Shown here piece by piece: positions 36,754 to 46,239 of a stretch of 64,000 bases of DNA. Every line of letters starts with the position of its first letter. Position 1 is the first letter of the stretch. The position numbers were made by a program, and so were the translations under genes. The stretch is from VXMF01 sp965206775 (GTDB taxonomy: Bacteria; Acidobacteriota; Terriglobia; Bryobacterales; UBA6623): positions 186,001 to 250,000 of the forward strand of contig CBDBKU010000001.1 in assembly GCA_965206775.1 (NCBI GenBank), in the 5' to 3' direction. The notes beneath the pieces were generated by a model. The model made no database searches. It was not told the origin of the DNA and saw only the letters and a list, made by a program, of their open reading frames with translations.

Positions 36754-37941
36754 TCAGTCCCTCAGCAGCTTGCGGATGCCCCGTGTGGCCTGCCGGATGC
36801 GCTGGACGTTCTCCACCAACGCGAAGCGAACGTGCCCGTCGCCTTCCGGCCCGAATCCGATGCCCGGCGACACCGCGACAAGAGCCCTTTCGAGCATCAG
36901 CTTGGAGAATTCCAGGGAGCCGGCCCGTGCGTAGCGCTCCGGGATCTTGCCCCACACGAACATGGTTGCCTTCGGAGGCTCGATGACCCAACCGCCCTTG
37001 CCCAGCCCGTCGATCAGCGCGTCCCGTCGCTCCTTGTACATCGCGGCAGTCTCGCCGGTGAAATCCTCGCATTGCCTCAGGGCGATGATTGCGGCAATCT
37101 GGATCGGCTGGAACATTCCGTAGTCCAGGTAGCTCTTGATGCGTGCCAGGGCGTCGATCATCTTCGGATTTCCCAAGCAGAAGCCGACTCGCCAGCCCGG
37201 CATGCTGTAGCTCTTCGACATCGAGAAAATCTCGACGCCGACTTCCCTGGCCCCCGGCACCTGCAGCAGCGACGGTGCCCGGTAGCCGTCGAAGACGATG
37301 TCGGCGTACGCAAAGTCGTGCACCAGCATTGTGCCGTGCCGGTGGGCCAGCTCTACGAGCGGCGGAAAGAAGTCGTCGCCGACGCACTGGGTTGTTGGGT
37401 TATGCGGGAATGAAGTCAGGATCATCGTCGGCTTGCGGCCGGGCTTGCTGAAGATGTCCTCGACCCGATTCAGGAACTCGTCTGGCGAGGGCATCGGAAT
37501 CGCGATCTGCTGCCCGTCGGCCATCACGACGCCCCATTGGTGGATTGGATACGAGGGATCCGGCATGGCTACGCCGTCTCCCGGTCCGATCGTCGCGAAC
37601 GTCAGATGCGCCAGGGCGTCCTTGGATCCCATGGTGGCGATTGCCTCCGCATCGGGGTCCAGATCCACTCCGTAGTTGGCCAGATAGCGCTTGCAGATTT
37701 CCTCTCGGAGACGCGGGATCCCGCGCGAGAGCGAGTATCGGTGGTTGCGCTTGTCCCGGGCGGCTTCGGTGAGTTTCTCCACCACGGCCGGGGGGGTGGC
37801 GCCGTCCGGGTTGCCCATTCCTAGGTCGATGACGTCGAGGCCGGCCCTCCGGGCCTTGGCACGCATCGTGTTGATTTCCGCGAAGACGTACTTGGGGAGC
37901 TGGCCTATCCGGTGGAACGGTTCGTCGTCGAAAAGCCCCAT
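36754..37941 (-). CDS. alaC: PLP-dependent aminotransferase, AlaC-type
   Basis: A 395-residue fold-type I aminotransferase. It opens LFDDEPFHRIGQLPKYVFAE, typical of alanine/glutamate-pyruvate transaminases, followed by VIDLGMGNPDGATPP. The PLP lysine is in FSMSKSYSMPGWRVGF (about residue 240); DPSYPIHQWG and NPTTQCVG are the usual active-site loops. It would make alanine from pyruvate and glutamate. It sits between the RND pump gene and lolA in the same direction. Confidence 0.85.
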   Translation of the reverse strand: MGLFDDEPFHRIGQLPKYVFAEINTMRAKARRAGLDVIDLGMGNPDGATPPAVVEKLTEAARDKRNHRYSLSRGIPRLREEICKRYLANYGVDLDPDAEAIATMGSKDALAHLTFATIGPGDGVAMPDPSYPIHQWGVVMADGQQIAIPMPSPDEFLNRVEDIFSKPGRKPTMILTSFPHNPTTQCVGDDFFPPLVELAHRHGTMLVHDFAYADIVFDGYRAPSLLQVPGAREVGVEIFSMSKSYSMPGWRVGFCLGNPKMIDALARIKSYLDYGMFQPIQIAAIIALRQCEDFTGETAAMYKERRDALIDGLGKGGWVIEPPKATMFVWGKIPERYARAGSLEFSKLMLERALVAVSPGIGFGPEGDGHVRFALVENVQRIRQATRGIRKLLRD

Positions 37942-38029
37942 TTGCCCATTCTCTCAGACCACGGCCGGATCGGATCTGGCGACGCGGCAGCCGACCGGCT
38001 TGGCAGGTCCCGACCCGCTTGCCGCCGAC

Positions 38030-41000
38030 CTAGTCTCCCGGGACCGGTTCCCGTTGGGTTGCCGCCTGAACGGCCCGGAAGCCATTCTGCCGCGTCCCGT
38101 ACACCAGCCACCGTGCCGCCGACCGGATGTCGTCCATGACCAGGTACAGCGATGGGACCAGGATAAGCGTCACGGCGGTCGCGAACAGCACGCCCGAGGC
38201 CAGAGCGACCGCCATCGGGATCAGGAACTGCGCCTGCAGGCTCTTCTCGAGCATCAGCGGCGTCACGCCCGCCGCGGTGGTCAGCGATGTCAGCAGAATT
38301 GCCCGGAAGCGCGCCTCGCCCGCCTGCTGCACGGCGTTCTTGAGCGATGCCTGAACGCGTGAGTTCTTGTTGATGAACGCGACCAACACCAGGCCGTCGT
38401 TGACGACGACTCCCGCCAGCGCCACCATTCCGCACATCGACAGGAAGCTGACTTCCATGCCGAGGATGGCGTGGCCCCAGATCGCGCCGACCATTCCGAA
38501 GGGAATCGCGCTCAGGATGATCGCAGGCTTCCAGTAGCTTTTCAGGGGAATTGCGAGCATCCCGAACATCACGAACATGATGATGCCGAATCCCTTCAAG
38601 AGGCCATCCATCGACTCGGCGAAATCCGCCTCGTCGCCTTCGAAGGAATACCTGATCCCGGGATACCGGGCCATCAGATCGGGCAGGAAGTCCGCCGCCA
38701 TGGCATCCGCGATCTGCGGGCCGGTCGTGATCGTCTCGTCGACCTCTGCCTGGACGTTGATCGATCGCTGGCGATCGATTCTAGTGATCGCTGCCGGTCC
38801 GCGCCCGATCGATCCGGTAGCGACCGTCGCAAACGGGACCTCGTCGCCCCCCGGCGTGCGGACGCGCATCTGCTCGAGGTCGCCGAGCGAGCGGCGGTCC
38901 CCCCTGGGGTACCGCACCATCACCCGCACATCGTCCCGGTTTCGCTGAATTCGCTGCGCTTCCTCGCCGAAGAATCCTTGGCGGACCTGCCGTCCCAGCC
39001 CTTGCAACGTCAGTCCGAGCGTCTCGCCCTCGGACGTCAGCGCGAGCTTGACCTCCGGCTTGCCCGCCCGATAGGTGTCGGTGATGTCGATGACGCCCGG
39101 GTACTCTGCAAGCTTGGCCTTGACGATCTCGGCAACTTCGCGAACGATGCCGAGGTCCGCCCCGCTGAGCTGGAGGTCGATCGCCTTGCCTCCGCCGATC
39201 AGGTCGTGCTCGATCGAGAGTTCGACCGCTCCTGGAATCTGGCCTACCTTCTCCCGCCAGCGGCTGGCTATCTCCGTGGCAGGGACAGTTCGCAGCTCGG
39301 AGTCCAGCAACTCCAGATTGACCTCCCCAAGGAAGTCGCCCTGAGCGGCGCCAACTCTGCCCCCCGGGCCGCTCTGGATCACCCGGAATGGATGCTCGCC
39401 GATCGAAGCGAGCACATGCATGACCGGGTCCCGGCCGTGTTCGGCGGCGAGCTCGCTTCGCAGCTCGGCGGCAGTGCGCTCCAGGCGGGCCACGCCTTCC
39501 CTCGTCGATTCGACAGGAGCATCGCGGGGCATTGTCAGGAATCCGACGACGTTGTCGGATTCGGTCGTCGGGAACAGAACTAGCCGCACAATTCCGGACC
39601 CGACTAGGCCGACCGTCAGCAGGACCGCGAACAGCGCGACCGAGAGGGTCAGGTAGCGCCACTCCAGCGCCCTGCGCAGCAGCGGCCGGTAAGCGTTGCG
39701 AATGGTCCAGTCCAGCCCGTTGGAGAATATGTCGAAGAATCCGTTCCACAGGCGCGCGATCGGGTTCGGGTTGGCGGCCGCTGCCGGTCGCTTGTAATGC
39801 GCGAGGTGGCAGGGCAGTATCAGATTGGATTCGACCAGTGAGAAGAAGAGCGTGGGCACGATGATCAGCGGGAAAACCCCCATGATCTTGCCCATGATTC
39901 CCGGCACGAAGAGCATCGGCGTGAACGCCGCCATGGTCGTCAGCACGCCGAAGGTTACCGGCACCACGACCTCGTAGGTTCCGCGGATCGCCGCGCTCGT
40001 CCCCTTGCCGGTCCGCACCTGGGTGGTGTAGATGTTCTCGCCCACTACGATCGCGTCGTCGACCACAATGCCGAGCACCAGGATGAACGAGAACAGGGAC
40101 ATCATGTTGATCGACACGTCGAAGACCGGCATCACCGCGATCGCCCCTAGGAACGAGATGGGAATGCCGATCGTGACCCAGAACGCCAGCCGCAGGCGCA
40201 TGAACAGCGCCAGCACCACGAAGACCAGCACGAGGCCCGTCATCGCATTCTTCACGAGCAGGTCAATGCGGCTCTTGAGCAGGCGGGCAGAGTTCTGCCA
40301 GGTGAACACCTCGATCCCCTCCGGCGCCGACGCCGACGCGCGCTCGACGTAGGCCTGGACCGCTTCCGCTACCGACACGGCGTTCTGCTCGCCGACCCTG
40401 TACACCTTGATCATCACGGCGGGTTTCCCGTCGAAGATCGCGGAAACTGCCAGGTCCTCGAATCCATCGATGACCGTGGCGACGTCTCTGAGATAGATCC
40501 TCGTTCCGTCAGGGCGTGTCAGCAGAGGCAGGTTCTCGTACTCCCCGCCCGAATAAGCTTGCCCCTTAGTGCGGAACAGGATTTCCCCGTTCTCGGTCTT
40601 GACCGAACCGCCAGGAAGGTCGACCGAGGACTGCCGCACGGCGTTCGCAACGATGTCGAACGTGAGGCCCCAGCGACGCAGCGCTTCCTCGGACACCTCG
40701 ATCGAGATCTCGTACGGCGGCGCGTTGCGCAGCTCGGCCTGGGAAATCTCCGGGAGGGCGGTCAGGTCGTCCCGGACCTGCTCTCCCATCCTCTTCAGGG
40801 TTGCGAGGTTTGCGTTGCCAGCGATCGCGACATCAATGACTTGGAACCTGGTCGTGATCTCCTGGATGATCGGTTTCTCGACTTCCTCGGGAAACGTGTC
40901 GATCGCGTCCACATTCATCTTCACGTCGTCGAGGACCTTCCGCACGTCATAGCCGGCAAGCAGTTCGAGCGTGAGCGAGCCGCGGCCCTCATTGGCGGTC

Positions 41001-41248
41001 GAAGTCATCGTCTTGATCCCGTCGATGCCCTGCAGCGCTTCCTCGATGCGCAGGCAGACCGCTTCCTCGACCTCTTGCGGGGCAGCCCCGCGATACTCGA
41101 CCGAGACCGTAATCATGTCGAGCGAGAACTCGGGAAAGATCTCCTGCTTGAGATCGGTCAGCACGATGGCGCCGCTCGCCACGACAACCAGCAGCAGGAG
41201 ATTCGCGGCGACGCCGTTGCGCGCGAACCAGCCGATGACGCCTTTCAT
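38030..41248 (-). CDS. RND efflux permease
   Basis: A 1072-residue inner-membrane transporter of the AcrB/MexB superfamily. N-terminal helix FARNGVAANLLLLVVVASG, first porter domain (FPEFSLDMITVSVEYRGAAP), the TM4 proton-relay motif LVLGIVVDDAIVVGENIY with two adjacent Asp, second porter domain from about residue 560, and the last helices (MCGMVALAGVVVNDGLVLVA). It would export small molecules with the adaptor encoded upstream, whose stop overlaps this start (ATGA at 41245-41248). The substrate is not indicated; the porter sequences are closer to HAE-1-like than to CusA-like pumps. Confidence 0.9.
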   Translation of the reverse strand: MKGVIGWFARNGVAANLLLLVVVASGAIVLTDLKQEIFPEFSLDMITVSVEYRGAAPQEVEEAVCLRIEEALQGIDGIKTMTSTANEGRGSLTLELLAGYDVRKVLDDVKMNVDAIDTFPEEVEKPIIQEITTRFQVIDVAIAGNANLATLKRMGEQVRDDLTALPEISQAELRNAPPYEISIEVSEEALRRWGLTFDIVANAVRQSSVDLPGGSVKTENGEILFRTKGQAYSGGEYENLPLLTRPDGTRIYLRDVATVIDGFEDLAVSAIFDGKPAVMIKVYRVGEQNAVSVAEAVQAYVERASASAPEGIEVFTWQNSARLLKSRIDLLVKNAMTGLVLVFVVLALFMRLRLAFWVTIGIPISFLGAIAVMPVFDVSINMMSLFSFILVLGIVVDDAIVVGENIYTTQVRTGKGTSAAIRGTYEVVVPVTFGVLTTMAAFTPMLFVPGIMGKIMGVFPLIIVPTLFFSLVESNLILPCHLAHYKRPAAAANPNPIARLWNGFFDIFSNGLDWTIRNAYRPLLRRALEWRYLTLSVALFAVLLTVGLVGSGIVRLVLFPTTESDNVVGFLTMPRDAPVESTREGVARLERTAAELRSELAAEHGRDPVMHVLASIGEHPFRVIQSGPGGRVGAAQGDFLGEVNLELLDSELRTVPATEIASRWREKVGQIPGAVELSIEHDLIGGGKAIDLQLSGADLGIVREVAEIVKAKLAEYPGVIDITDTYRAGKPEVKLALTSEGETLGLTLQGLGRQVRQGFFGEEAQRIQRNRDDVRVMVRYPRGDRRSLGDLEQMRVRTPGGDEVPFATVATGSIGRGPAAITRIDRQRSINVQAEVDETITTGPQIADAMAADFLPDLMARYPGIRYSFEGDEADFAESMDGLLKGFGIIMFVMFGMLAIPLKSYWKPAIILSAIPFGMVGAIWGHAILGMEVSFLSMCGMVALAGVVVNDGLVLVAFINKNSRVQASLKNAVQQAGEARFRAILLTSLTTAAGVTPLMLEKSLQAQFLIPMAVALASGVLFATAVTLILVPSLYLVMDDIRSAARWLVYGTRQNGFRAVQAATQREPVPGD

Positions 41249-42465
41249 GCTCCGTCTCCGTTCGTCGCAGCGCCGCCAGCCGCCTCGCCTTCCGAGATCG
41301 TTCGGACGTTCATGCCGTTGACCGCCGCTTCCATCGGGGACACGCAGATCAGCTCGCCTTCCTTGATGCCTTCGCGTATCAGCACGACGTCGCGCTCGCT
41401 GCGCAACGGCACCACTTCGCGGAACTGCAAGCGCCCCCGGCTATCGACCACGTACATGATGTTGCCTTCGCGCAGGGCGTTGCGAGGGGCACGGATCACG
41501 TCGCGCACGCGAACACCCTCGATCTCAGCCTGGACGAACATGCCAACCGCCAGAGGCGGGCGGCGTGAATCGCGCCCCCGGGCATAGGGGTCCTGCACCT
41601 GGGCGATCGCGTTCACCATGCGGGTGCGCGCATCGATCTCACCTTCAGTCCGCACGATGCGGCCCCGCCAGGAGTGCTCCTCGCCCGCGAACTGCGCGAC
41701 GAGCTTGACCCTGGGGCCCTCGACCGACGAGGACGCGTCGCGGTAGGCGAGCGGAAGGTTGCAGAATTCGAGTTCGGAATTCGGAATCGGCAGCCGCACC
41801 TCGGCGACATCGACGGAATAAAGGGTCGCCAGTGTCATCCCGCGCTGGACGAACTGGCCTATATCGACCTGCTTCGACCGGACCCGCCCGGCGAACGGAG
41901 CGCGCAGCACGGTGCGCTCGAGATCGTACTCCGCCTGCCGCAGATTGGCTACCGCAGCGGCCAGGCTCGCCTGCACTTCGGCGATCTGAGGTTCCCGGAA
42001 GAGCAGGGGCGAGGGTTTCCCGGTCCCGAGCGATTCCCACTCCAGGCGCGCGACCTCGGCCTCCTGCCTCTCGGTCGTCAGCCGGAGCTTGGCTTGCTCG
42101 ATCGCGGCCTCGGTGCGAGTAATGGCGAGCTCGTACACGCGGGTCTCGATCTTCAGCAGCACGTCGCCCTCGTTGAAGAATCCGCCGGCGGCCAGAGACG
42201 GCGAGACTTCCACGACTCGGCCGGAAATCTCCGGAACTAGCTGGGACTCGGTGCGGGGCGCGACGGTTCCCTCCGCGCGCACGGAGAGCGTCAGGTTCGT
42301 CCGCTCGGCGGGGATTACGCGAACGAGCGGCGGTTCGACGACGATCGGTTCCGGCTGCGGGGCTTCGTAGGAATCGATCAAGGACTTCGCCGTCCAGCCG
42401 CCCAACGCGAGGACGAGCAACGGCAGGCCGGTCATCAATACGAGCCGGATCTTATTCATGGCCAT
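41245..42465 (-). CDS. RND periplasmic adaptor (membrane fusion protein)
   Basis: A 406-residue MFP/HlyD-type adaptor: N-terminal anchor KIRLVLMTGLPLLVLALGGW, lipoyl-type strands (SVRAEGTVAPRTESQLVPEI, SGRVVEVSPSLAAGGFFNEG), a hairpin of about residues 125-175, and the second lipoyl half YDLERTVLRAPFAGRVRSKQ. It connects pump and outer-membrane channel. It overlaps the RND gene by four bases and begins three bases after the channel gene. Confidence 0.9.
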   Translation of the reverse strand: MAMNKIRLVLMTGLPLLVLALGGWTAKSLIDSYEAPQPEPIVVEPPLVRVIPAERTNLTLSVRAEGTVAPRTESQLVPEISGRVVEVSPSLAAGGFFNEGDVLLKIETRVYELAITRTEAAIEQAKLRLTTERQEAEVARLEWESLGTGKPSPLLFREPQIAEVQASLAAAVANLRQAEYDLERTVLRAPFAGRVRSKQVDIGQFVQRGMTLATLYSVDVAEVRLPIPNSELEFCNLPLAYRDASSSVEGPRVKLVAQFAGEEHSWRGRIVRTEGEIDARTRMVNAIAQVQDPYARGRDSRRPPLAVGMFVQAEIEGVRVRDVIRAPRNALREGNIMYVVDSRGRLQFREVVPLRSERDVVLIREGIKEGELICVSPMEAAVNGMNVRTISEGEAAGGAATNGDGA

Positions 42466-42468
42466 CTC

Positions 42469-43898
42469 CTAAGGTGTCGGAGCCGGCCCTGCCGCCGGCG
42501 CGTCATCGAATCCGCCCCCGAGAGCGAGGTGCAGGTCGACGCGGTTGTCAATCCTGGCCCGCTGGAGGGCCATGACGGCGCTCTCGGCTTCGAGAACGGT
42601 CCGCCGGAGGGCGAGGATCGAGAAGACGTCGCCCATGCCCGCGCCGTAGCGCCGTTCCGCCAGGCCGATCGCTTCTCGCGTGATTCGCTGCGAATCCTGC
42701 AGCGCGCTTTGCTGGTCGCGCAGCGTCTGTTCCGACGCCAGCGCCGACTCGACCTCCAAGTACGCCGTCCACATGAGGTTCTCGTAGTTGGCGGCCGCTT
42801 CCTGCGACAGCGCCTCGGTGACCCGCACGTTCGCCTTCAGCCGCCCGCGATTGAAGAGCGGCTGCGCGAATCCGAGCGCGTAGCTCCACACCTGCAGGGT
42901 CGGGTTGACTAGGTCAAGAAGCGTGTTGCTGGCAGTGCCGGCCGTGGACGTGAGCGAGAAGCTGGGCCGCAGCGCGGCCCGGGCCTGCACGATCCGGGCG
43001 TCCGCGCCCAGCAGGGCCTGCTCTGCGGAATTCAGGTCCGGCCGCCGGAGCACAAGTTCGGCCGGCAGGCCGGCAGGCACCTGTGGCGGAATGGTCGGCA
43101 GCTCCGCTCCCGGCACCCTCTCTCCGGCGGGATACTCGCAAGCCAGCACCTCGACCTGGCGCACGAACATGTCGCGCGCCCTTTCGCGCTCTGTTACCGT
43201 CGCCTTGGACCGTTCGATGTCGCTCTCCGAAACGCGAACGTCGACCGGTGATCGCGAGCCGTACCGGTAGCGCTCCCGGGTCCGCTCCGTCACGGTTTCT
43301 AGGTGCTCGACCACCGCCTGCGCGAGCTCGACCTGCGCGTGGGCCTCGACAGCCGCGAACCACGCCTTGGCCACTTGCCCGCTGATGACAGCCGGGCGGC
43401 GCGCCGGTCGGCCTCTCGGGCTGCGATACCGGCGTCGGCGGCGAGCTTCTCCGAACTGAGCCGGTTCCAGAGATCCGCCTCCCAGGCGATGTTGAAGGTC
43501 AGGCCCGAATTCGAGTAGGTGTTGCTGAGAACGCGATCGGCAAAGCCCGGGAACGGGAGACCGACGAAGTTCTGGCGCTGGCGGAGCCGATTGACGCCGA
43601 CGCTGATGTCAGGCCAGTCGGAGGCGCCGGCAATCCGTCTCTCCTGGGCGGCGACCTCGATCCGAGCGGCCGCGGCGCGAAGGCTCTGGTTGCAGTCCAA
43701 GGCCTTCCTGATCGCCGAGTCCAGGCCCGGATCGTCAAAGTAGGCCCACCAGTCCGCGCCGGGAGCCAGCGGCTCGGTCGCCGCGCCCTGCCAGGCCTCG
43801 GGCGCCGGAACCTGGAATTGGTGAACGGGCAGCTGCACCGGCTTCGAACAGGCTGTCATCAGCAGGACTGATGTCGCGATTGTGGATTGGATGCTCAT
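42469..43898 (-). pseudogene. TolC/OprM-type outer-membrane factor with a single frame break
   Basis: The first part from ATG 43898 encodes a lipoprotein leader (SVLLMTACSKP, Cys lipobox) and the first half of an OMF (WWAYFDDPGLDSAIRKALDC, FNIAWEADLWNRLSSEKLAA). Near 43392 one base seems missing (GCCGCCCGGCTGTC, where GCC GCC CGN GCT GTC would stay in frame). The second frame then continues perfectly: AVISGQVAKAWFAAVEA, LRRPDLNSAEQALLGADARI, RYGAGMGDVFSILALRRTVL. About 476 residues when joined. Either a real loss of function or a sequencing error; the otherwise intact operon favours the latter. Confidence 0.75.
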
Positions 43899-43900
43899 CT

Positions 43901-44584
43901 CTAGGTTGCCCGCGTCGTTTCCTGAATTCGTTGGGAGATATCGCCGTCGGCGGCTTCGGCGCGAAAGCCGGCGGCTACGAATCGCACCATGGCCTCCAGC
44001 GTGACGTCCATGTTCGAAGGGTCGCAGGCTCCGTCTGTCAATTTCCGGGTGCGGTTCGAATCGAGCATCGTATGCACCATCACGCCGATGGCAAAGTGCA
44101 TCCGTCGTCGCAGGTCCGAATGCGACAGGCCGGGAAGAGCTCGTACCAGAGCGCCCTTGAACCGTGCGATGACGGCGGAAAACTCTTCCTCGAATGCCGA
44201 TTCCAGGTACTTTCCGGGCTCGCTGTAGAAACGAGCGCAGAGCCGCATGAATCGTCGCCCCTGGACAGGCGACTGGGCCAGCCGGAGGACTGGCGCGTAC
44301 ATCGCCCTGAGGATGTCTTCCACTTCCCCGGGACCATCGCGCTCGACTTCGTCGAGCAACTCGATGCGCTCCGCGTTGATCGGCCGGACGCGCCGGCAAA
44401 ACGCACAACGGGCGACCGCTTCCTTCGATCCGAAGTGGTAGTGGACGGACGCCAGGTTGACGCCAGCCTCCCTCGTCAGCTCGCGCAGGGACACCCCCTC
44501 TACGCCGTTCTCGCTGAACAGCCGTTCCGCAGTGTCGAGGATCAGATCCTTTGTGTCTCCAGCTTGTGGCAAGGCGCTATTCAA
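43901..44584 (-). CDS. TetR-family repressor of the efflux operon
   Basis: A 227-residue regulator. The helix-turn-helix is LILDTAERLFSENGVEGVSL and ELTREAGVNLASVHYHFGSK; the C-terminal ligand domain has MRLCARFYSEPGKYLESAFE and the helical end SNMDVTLEAMVRFVAAGF. There is no ATG near the start: TTG 44584 or TTG 44572 must serve. A perfect palindrome covers the first codon, and a consensus promoter lies directly upstream, so it very likely represses itself and the OMF-MFP-RND genes that follow three bases later. Confidence 0.9.
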   Translation of the reverse strand: MNSALPQAGDTKDLILDTAERLFSENGVEGVSLRELTREAGVNLASVHYHFGSKEAVARCAFCRRVRPINAERIELLDEVERDGPGEVEDILRAMYAPVLRLAQSPVQGRRFMRLCARFYSEPGKYLESAFEEEFSAVIARFKGALVRALPGLSHSDLRRRMHFAIGVMVHTMLDSNRTRKLTDGACDPSNMDVTLEAMVRFVAAGFRAEAADGDISQRIQETTRAT

Positions 44585-44598
44585 ACGTTTGTTTGAAT
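44579..44598. promoter_or_regulatory. 20-bp perfect palindrome, likely TetR operator
   Basis: ATTCAAAC-GTTT-GTTTGAAT: two perfect 8-base arms around four bases. It overlaps the -10 box, the expected transcription start and the TTG start codon of tetR, so binding would block the polymerase. Confidence 0.75.
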
Positions 44599-44625
44599 TA
44601 TAGGCCCTAGGCGCTTGCCTGTCAA
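44597..44625 (-). promoter_or_regulatory. consensus sigma-70-type promoter for tetR operon
   Basis: On the complement, TTGACA (44625-44620), exactly 17 bases, TATAAT (44602-44597): a full match to the vegetative consensus. A start about 7 bases on falls near 44590, leaving almost no leader before TTG 44584, so the transcript may be leaderless or start translation at the second TTG (44572). Confidence 0.8.
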
Positions 44626-44898
44626 CTGCGGGGATGACTGTAGGGTGCCGGGCGAAAAAATGTTTGTGATAGGGTGTAAGGCGAAAAAATGATGCGTACA
44701 GCTTGCGAAGTTTGTTGCGTACGGATTCTGGCTGCTTGAAGACCCGTTAGAGGGCTCTTGAGCGCCGTTTGTAGAGCGGGAGAATGTGTGTGCTGGCTCA
44801 AGACAGGGCTCTCCGGTCGCGCGTCGCGCTAGCGCCCCCCAGCAGGGGAAGTACTCGAAACTGGAAGTTCGGACAGCCGGGCAGGATTGTTTTCTAGA
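44626..44898. other. intergenic with repeat copy; no gene
   Basis: About 270 bases between the tetR promoter and the unknown gene; it holds the left 36-bp repeat and a degenerate extra copy (GGCGAAAAAATGATGC at about 44680-44695). No coding signal. Confidence 0.4.
44639..44674. repeat. 36-bp direct repeat, left copy
   Basis: Identical over 36 bases to 46085-46120 (starts TGTAGGGTGCCGGGCG, ends TTTGTGATAGGG). Flanks the 339-residue gene of unknown function. Confidence 0.9.
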
Positions 44899-45918
44899 AT
44901 GCACGTAATGGGACACAACGTGACGGCCGAGGGGTGGCAACTTGGCGATCGGGCAGTGATTGTCCGCCAAAGTGCTCACGAAGTGACGCGGGCCAATTCG
45001 CTTGTCGCCGAACTCTCGCCCGGGATCAGCGAGCACCCGGGCTATCAATGGGGTATCAGCGAGATTCTCAACGTTTTTGATTTGGGCCGTCAGGAACTGT
45101 CGGTTATCCATATACGGCGGGCCGGGTGTCGCTCGTCCGCCCTTCGACCTGCGGGAAACCTCCTCAAGTTCACGAAACGGAAGCACGCGCCGTTCCTGGC
45201 TGAGAAACTCCAGTTGGTCACTTCGGAAGGCTATCGCAAATACGAGGGTCCCGGTCGTGGAGTTGCAGACCCCAAAGATGGCTGCCTGATCAAAGACGCG
45301 ACGCCATGGATGACGAAAGCACTGGAGGTACCCGGAATCGATGCACCCGGCGTTTCCTTGAACCTCAGGGCGAACATAACGTTCGCCTCCCCGGAAGAAC
45401 CGTGGATTTACTGCACTTCGATCCAACCGGATGGCGCTTCCGCAGTGCGGGGACTGAGATCTGAGTTCCCCCAATACGACGCCGTGACAGTTATTGGGGA
45501 TCGGCAAGCCTTTGCCAGGCAGCTAGGGATCGACTTCGCCCTGAGCTTAGACAGGGCCAAGGATGTTCGTACGAGCACCCCATACGACTCCGCATACGCA
45601 AGAAGCAGCTACACAACAAGCCTTTGGAAAGGTCGACGCAACATCGACAAATTCGTCAACGTGTACCACGGCCCTGTCCGGTACGAAGATCAGTCGGGTG
45701 TTCTCGAGACCTTGGAGGATGTCGTTGATCTGTACGGAGCGCAGAGGGCGTGGTTTACCAAGGGAACGAGGTTTTCGGGGCAGCGGGAGTATCGCTTCGC
45801 AGTGTCCACTTTCGGAACGCCGAGGAAGAGCAAGTTCAAGGTCACCGCGTCAGACGAGATCAGGAGGCTCGTCGCCGAGGCCCGACAGGGATACTTGGGT
45901 GTAGGGCGCAACAACTAG
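44899..45918 (+). CDS. hypothetical protein flanked by direct repeats
   Basis: About 339 residues from ATG 44899 (ATG 44908 is possible). Soluble, no signal peptide or membrane segment. Notable stretches: NLRANITFASPEEPWIYCTS, EFPQYDAVTVIGDRQAFARQ, LGIDFALSLDRAKD, YHGPVRYEDQSGVLETLEDV and GQREYRFAVSTFGTPRKSKF. I do not recognise a catalytic motif. The pattern of alternating strands and helices with 'conserved-looking' blocks argues for a real gene. It is bracketed by 36-bp direct repeats, so the gene may have arrived as a cassette between envelope genes. Function unknown. Confidence 0.55.
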   Translation: MHVMGHNVTAEGWQLGDRAVIVRQSAHEVTRANSLVAELSPGISEHPGYQWGISEILNVFDLGRQELSVIHIRRAGCRSSALRPAGNLLKFTKRKHAPFLAEKLQLVTSEGYRKYEGPGRGVADPKDGCLIKDATPWMTKALEVPGIDAPGVSLNLRANITFASPEEPWIYCTSIQPDGASAVRGLRSEFPQYDAVTVIGDRQAFARQLGIDFALSLDRAKDVRTSTPYDSAYARSSYTTSLWKGRRNIDKFVNVYHGPVRYEDQSGVLETLEDVVDLYGAQRAWFTKGTRFSGQREYRFAVSTFGTPRKSKFKVTASDEIRRLVAEARQGYLGVGRNN

Positions 45919-46239
45919 CGACGCGTATTGGAGGCCGCTCGCGGCGTGTCCAAGAGCGAGCTCTGATAGGGCCCTCAACGGGCCTTCAGACGGGCGCTGA
46001 AGTCTTTACAATCAACCCCTCCGAACGTCGCAATCCGTGTCGCTCATTCCTGCGCGGCCGTGTCGCTCATTCTTTCGCCCTACATGTAGGGTGCCGGGCG
46101 AAAAAATGTTTGTGATAGGGCGCGAATGTTGTTTGTGATGGATATTGGGGTGATGGGCGCGTCGTCACGGCAGTTGTAACGTGTAGAGCGCGAAAATTGT
46201 TGTGATGGATTGACGGCGATTCCCTTCTGAGTGCTAGGC
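45919..46239. other. repeat-rich intergenic upstream of kdsA
   Basis: Holds the right 36-bp repeat; the word CGTGTCGCTCATTC twice (about 46037-46070); the perfect palindrome CCCTACATGTAGGG (46078-46091); and two degenerate copies of the GCGAA-rich motif (about 46120-46140 and 46186-46206). It looks like stacked element ends rather than a gene. The kdsA promoter must be here or beyond. Confidence 0.55.
46085..46120. repeat. 36-bp direct repeat, right copy
   Basis: Exact copy of 44639-44674, same orientation, overlapping the palindrome at 46078-46091. Inverted similarity to the sequence directly to its left (CATTCTTTCGCCC against CATTTTTTCGCCC read backwards) suggests terminal repeats of a mobile element. 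Confidence 0.9.
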
